Assembly: GCF_028649435.1 (NCBI RefSeq)
Contig: NZ_JAQSIN010000004.1
Length of the DNA: 64,000 nucleotides
Reading direction: 5' to 3' (one strand)
Origin: Curvibacter microcysteis
Lineage (GTDB): Bacteria; Pseudomonadota; Gammaproteobacteria; Burkholderiales; Burkholderiaceae_C
Shown: one piece after another, positions 61,758-64,000 of the stretch
How the letters are laid out: each line of letters starts with the position of its first letter
How positions within the stretch are numbered: position 1 is the stretch's first letter
Notes under the pieces: generated by a model
The model's input: the letters and a program-made list of their open reading frames with translations, nothing else
The model's database searches: none
What the model was told of the DNA's origin: nothing
Position numbers and translations under genes: made by a program

Positions 61758-61969
61758 CTTCTTCTTTGTATTCAATATATAGAGATAGTAGTAATAGTAA
61801 GGCCCCTCCTATTCTGTGGATAAGTCGATTTATTCCTTAAAAATCATAGACTTAAGTGACTTTCAAGTCTGTGGGCCCGAGCCCGGGAGCTTTTCAGTCG
61901 GGCGGGGACAACTTCACTTGATGCCAGGCTTCTGTGGACAAGTAGGCACTTGTTCTTCAGCTATCCCCA
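61758..61969 (+). other. Origin-like module B: second copy of the same layout
   Basis: Same order as module A, 786 bp further on: the identical 23-bp AT block (61758-61780), TAG TAG TAA TAG TAA (61786-61800), a 14-bp GC-rich spacer (61801-61814), a perfect DnaA box TGTGGATAA (61815-61823), GACTT/AAGTC with an 11-base loop (61849-61869), TGTGGACAA (61933-61941) and CTATCCCCA (61961-61969). Every landmark keeps its distance from the first DnaA box to within 1 bp of module A, while most bases in between differ. Confidence 0.75.
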
Positions 61970-62015
61970 GGGTTTTCCGCCTCGATTTTTCAAAAAATTT
62001 TCGCATTGCGAAATA

Positions 62016-62053
62016 AAAAAACCCCCGGAGCCGGGAGGCGACGGGGGTTTTTT
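62016..62053 (-). terminator. Intrinsic terminator of the Spy/CpxP-like gene
   Basis: AAAAAACCCCC (62016-62026) pairs with GGGGGTTTTTT (62043-62053) around a 16-base loop; T-runs follow on both strands, so it works in both directions. It lies 44 bp past the end of the minus-strand gene and shields the origin-like region from its transcription. Confidence 0.85.
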
Positions 62054-62096
62054 GGGGGGCTGGATCAGCTGTTTTAGGCTGTGTGTCCTACTCAGT

Positions 62097-62624
62097 TCAA
62101 GGTTGGCGCGCAGGGCGCTGTTCGTCCCGCTCTGGCGGGTGGTGTGGGTGCCGTGGCGGACCCATGGCTTGAAGGGTTTCGGCGTCAAAGGTTTTTTGCT
62201 GCTCAGGGCTCAGCGCGGCATAGAGCGCCTTGGTGGCTTGCGCCCGCTTCGCCTGGTGTTGGGCTTTGGCTTGCTGATGCGATTCCATCTGGGCGATGCG
62301 CTCAGGGGTGGTGAGCTTGGCCCACTCGGCCGGGTCGGGTCGCTTGGGCACGCTGGCGGGCGGCTGGGTGGCATCGGTGAAGGCTTTCCAGGCCGGCTCC
62401 TGGGCCGCGGTGATTTTGAGTTTGGCCTTCAGCTCTGCCGAGCGCTTGGCGAAATGGGCTTGCATTTGGGCCGGGTCCGGCGCGGCCATGCGGTGTTCAT
62501 GGTGTGCGGGCTTGGCTGGGCCTGAGCCTTCTGGCGCTGCGGTGGGCGCGGTTTGGGCCCAGGAGGCCCAGCTCAGGGTGGCCAGCAAGGCCGTGCTCAG
62601 GCCAAGGCGTGTGGTGTTTTTCAT
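62097..62624 (-). CDS. Spy/CpxP-like (LTXXQ) periplasmic protein
   Basis: 175 residues from ATG 62624 (MKNTTRLGLSTALLATLSWA, a signal peptide ending near WASWAQ), with AGGAAGACC upstream as ribosome-binding site; a longer frame to 62807 is not credible. The mature part is helical and His/Pro-rich, with repeats of the LTxxQ kind seen as LKITAAQEPAW (about residue 76) and ALSPEQQKTFDAE (about 145). Spy and CpxP family members are periplasmic chaperones or stress-response modulators. A His/Met-containing tract (HHEHRMAAPDP) may bind metal. It transcribes toward the origin-like region. Confidence 0.82.
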   Translation of the reverse strand: MKNTTRLGLSTALLATLSWASWAQTAPTAAPEGSGPAKPAHHEHRMAAPDPAQMQAHFAKRSAELKAKLKITAAQEPAWKAFTDATQPPASVPKRPDPAEWAKLTTPERIAQMESHQQAKAQHQAKRAQATKALYAALSPEQQKTFDAETLQAMGPPRHPHHPPERDEQRPARQP

Positions 62625-62874
62625 GGTCTTCCTTTCAATTCGGGGCGCCTGGGGGGCTGCACCCTCTGAAAGCTCAGTGTGGCCAAGCCCTGTTGCGTCG
62701 CCATGAGCCCTGGGTGAGGGTTTGTAAAGAAGGAGGGGGCTTTTTTGCAGCGCGTCACGGCCTGCTGAGCGGTGCAGAAACCCCGAGCCAGCTCCGGCTG
62801 GCCTCACAATGACGGCTGCGTGGACTTGCCTTGGCGAGCCATGCGCTGATGTTTGTCTGACTCAAGGGTGTTCC

Positions 62875-63852
62875 GTGTTCAAGAATTTGATTATTTACCG
62901 CCTCGGTGAGGGCTGGACGGCTTCGCTGGAGCAGGTCGAAGCGGCGCTCGACAAAGCCCGTTACGTGGAATGCGGCGCCAGCCAGGAAAAATCCACCGGC
63001 TGGATCGAGCCCCGTGGTGAGGCCCATGGCCCCCTGGTGGAATCCGTGGGGGGACAGTGGATTTTGAAGTTCATGATCGAAGTGAAGGCGGTCCCTGGCT
63101 CGGTGCTCAACCGCAAGGCCAAGGAACGTGCGACCCAGATCGAGCAGACCACCGGCCGCAAACCCGGCAAAAAAGAGATCAAGGAAATCAAGGAAGAGGT
63201 CAAGCACACCCTCTTGCCCATGGCTTTTTCCAAGCAAGGCTCGGTGTTGGTCTGGATCGACCCGAACGCCCGCTTGATGCTGATCGACGCTTCCAGCCAA
63301 GGTCGGGCTGATGAGGTGGTGACCGCACTGGTCAAGGAACTGGAAGGTTTTGCCGTCGCCTTGGTCGACACCCAGATCAGTCCCGTGGCCGCGATGGCCG
63401 ACTGGCTGACGACGCAGGAGCCGCCGGCGGGCTTCAACATCGATCAAGAATGCGAATTGAAGGCCTCTGATGAGTCCAAAGCCGTGGTGCGCTACGCCCG
63501 CCACCCCCTGGACAACGACGAAGTCAAGCAACACATTGCCCAGGGCAAGTTGCCGACCAAGCTGGCGCTGACCTGGGACGACCGGGTGAGCTTCATGCTC
63601 ACCGAGGGCATGCAGGTCAAGAAAGTGTCTTTTCAGGACGTGGTGTTTGAAGGCAAGTCGGCCGATGACGGCGGCTTTGACGCCGATGTGGCGATTGCCA
63701 CCGGCGAGTTGGTCCAACTCTTGCCCGATTTGATCCTGGCCTTGGGCGGCGAGGCGGTGCGACCCAGCCTCGCCCCCATGGGCGAAGCCCCTGTGGCGGC
63801 ATCGGTGGCGCCCGCGCTTGGTGCTGACGACGACGAAGGCCCGCCGTTCTGA
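62875..63852 (+). CDS. rdgC: Recombination-associated protein RdgC
   Basis: 325 residues from a GTG at 62875 (V/MFKNLIIYRLG, the family N-terminus). RdgC forms a ring around DNA and limits RecA activity. Matches include FIEVKAVPGSVLNRKAKERA-like text (FMIEVKAVPGSVLNRKAKER), GRKPGKKEIKEIKEEV and LPTKLALTWDDRVSFMLTEG. It is ~20 residues longer than E. coli RdgC because of a C-terminal Ala/Pro/Asp tail. Alone on its transcript, ending at a strong terminator. Its place beside the origin-like region is of interest since RdgC acts on replication-linked recombination. Confidence 0.95.
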   Translation: MFKNLIIYRLGEGWTASLEQVEAALDKARYVECGASQEKSTGWIEPRGEAHGPLVESVGGQWILKFMIEVKAVPGSVLNRKAKERATQIEQTTGRKPGKKEIKEIKEEVKHTLLPMAFSKQGSVLVWIDPNARLMLIDASSQGRADEVVTALVKELEGFAVALVDTQISPVAAMADWLTTQEPPAGFNIDQECELKASDESKAVVRYARHPLDNDEVKQHIAQGKLPTKLALTWDDRVSFMLTEGMQVKKVSFQDVVFEGKSADDGGFDADVAIATGELVQLLPDLILALGGEAVRPSLAPMGEAPVAASVAPALGADDDEGPPF

Positions 63853-63856
63853 GCCC

Positions 63857-63878
63857 AACCCGGCGCAGCCGGGTTTTT
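63857..63878 (+). terminator. Intrinsic terminator of rdgC
   Basis: AACCCGGC (63857-63864) pairs with GCCGGGTT (63868-63875) around GCA, followed by T residues to 63878. It begins 5 bp after the rdgC stop. Confidence 0.9.
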
Positions 63879-63907
63879 AAAAAAACGCTGGCGCTTAGGC
63901 GCCAGCG
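63879..63907 (-). terminator. Intrinsic terminator of the pirin gene
   Basis: CGCTGGCGC (63886-63894) pairs with GCGCCAGCG (63899-63907) around TTAG; on the minus strand seven T residues follow (63885-63879). It ends the minus-strand pirin transcript, back to back with the rdgC terminator. Confidence 0.9.
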
Positions 63908-63912
63908 CGGTT

Positions 63913-64000
63913 TCAGGCCATCAAACCGGCCTGGAAGTCGCGGATCGCCTGAAACACTTCTTCTTGGGTGTTCATCACAAACGGCCCGTATTGCGCAATA
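63913..64000 (-). CDS. Pirin family protein, C-terminal end only
   Basis: Only the last 28 codons are inside the window; the rest lies to the right. The visible text YGPFVMNTQEEVFQAIRDFQ followed by AGLMA matches the conserved C-terminus of bacterial pirins (cupin-fold proteins, some with quercetinase activity). The stop is at 63913-63915, followed by the intrinsic terminator. Confidence 0.85.
   Translation of the reverse strand, partial: IAQYGPFVMNTQEEVFQAIRDFQAGLMA

Noticed and set aside
61432..61782. A 116-codon frame in the spacer between the two origin-like modules
   Set aside because: No ribosome-binding site, no protein-like pattern, and its end runs into the AT-rich block of module B.
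1..64000. tRNA or rRNA genes, CRISPR arrays, insertion sequences or prophage genes
   Set aside because: None was recognised: no cloverleaf-like sequence in the gaps, no regularly spaced repeats, no transposase or phage structural motifs.

Overview
This window is from the chromosome of a GC-rich betaproteobacterium, most likely a member of the Comamonadaceae (Burkholderiales). The evidence is the core block rpmH-rnpA-yidD-yidC-mnmE (minus strand) placed back to back with dnaA-dnaN-gyrB (plus strand), a Bug-type solute-binding protein, a short extra infA, and strongly GC-biased codon use. The genus cannot be fixed from the sequence alone.

Layout. 1-5.3 kb: a polyamine/membrane cluster (DUF4178 protein cut by the window edge, DUF350 membrane protein, membrane-anchored aminopropyltransferase, FAD oxidoreductase, GNAT acetyltransferase). 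5.3-10.3 kb: an EAL phosphodiesterase, a 39-residue exported peptide, a glutathione S-transferase, an unknown protein and a cyclic-nucleotide-binding protein. 10.4-20.3 kb: the dnaA neighbourhood, with DnaA boxes overlapping the -35 elements of two divergent promoters. 20.4-28.0 kb: a defence island behind gyrB (Abi_2/HEPN gene with a possible small RNA, then a type I restriction operon hsdR-HNH-hsdM-hsdS). 28.2-33.9 kb: a small unknown gene, metY, a UvrD-like helicase and a lytic transglycosylase. 33.9-38.5 kb: a tightly coupled DNA-repair operon behind a consensus LexA box (tag, racemase, PD-(D/E)XK-like protein, DinG/XPD-like helicase). 38.6-52.6 kb: housekeeping and metabolic genes (two MATE exporters, yjdM, aroG-type DAHP synthase, a diguanylate cyclase, a DEDD exonuclease, a Bug/SDR/LysR locus, leuA with a leucine-rich leader peptide, an HDOD protein, infA). 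53.2-60.7 kb: two very large c-di-GMP proteins, one split by an in-frame amber codon. 60.7-62.1 kb: a gene-free, AT-richer stretch. 62.1-64 kb: a Spy/CpxP-like protein, rdgC and the end of a pirin gene.

The most interesting object is the gene-free stretch at 60.97-61.97 kb. It carries two copies, 786 bp apart, of an origin-like module: a 23-bp shared AT-rich block, a run of TAG/TAA trinucleotides matching the DnaA-trio pattern, a 14-bp GC-rich spacer, a perfect DnaA box (TGTGGATAA), an inverted repeat with an 11-nt loop, and two further DnaA-like boxes. Spacing is conserved to within 1 bp although most intervening bases differ. Hand counts of a few lines suggest that the G/C strand bias changes here too. 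I therefore propose that chromosomal oriC lies here, about 46 kb from dnaA, with a duplicated unwinding element.

How the genes work together: the origin candidate, dnaA, dnaN and gyrB supply replication initiation; the yidC group supplies membrane insertion and tRNA/RNA processing; the LexA-controlled operon and rdgC supply repair and recombination; the hsd/Abi island supplies phage defence; and four c-di-GMP loci supply signalling, two of them with degenerate GGDEF motifs that suggest phosphodiesterase or sensory roles.
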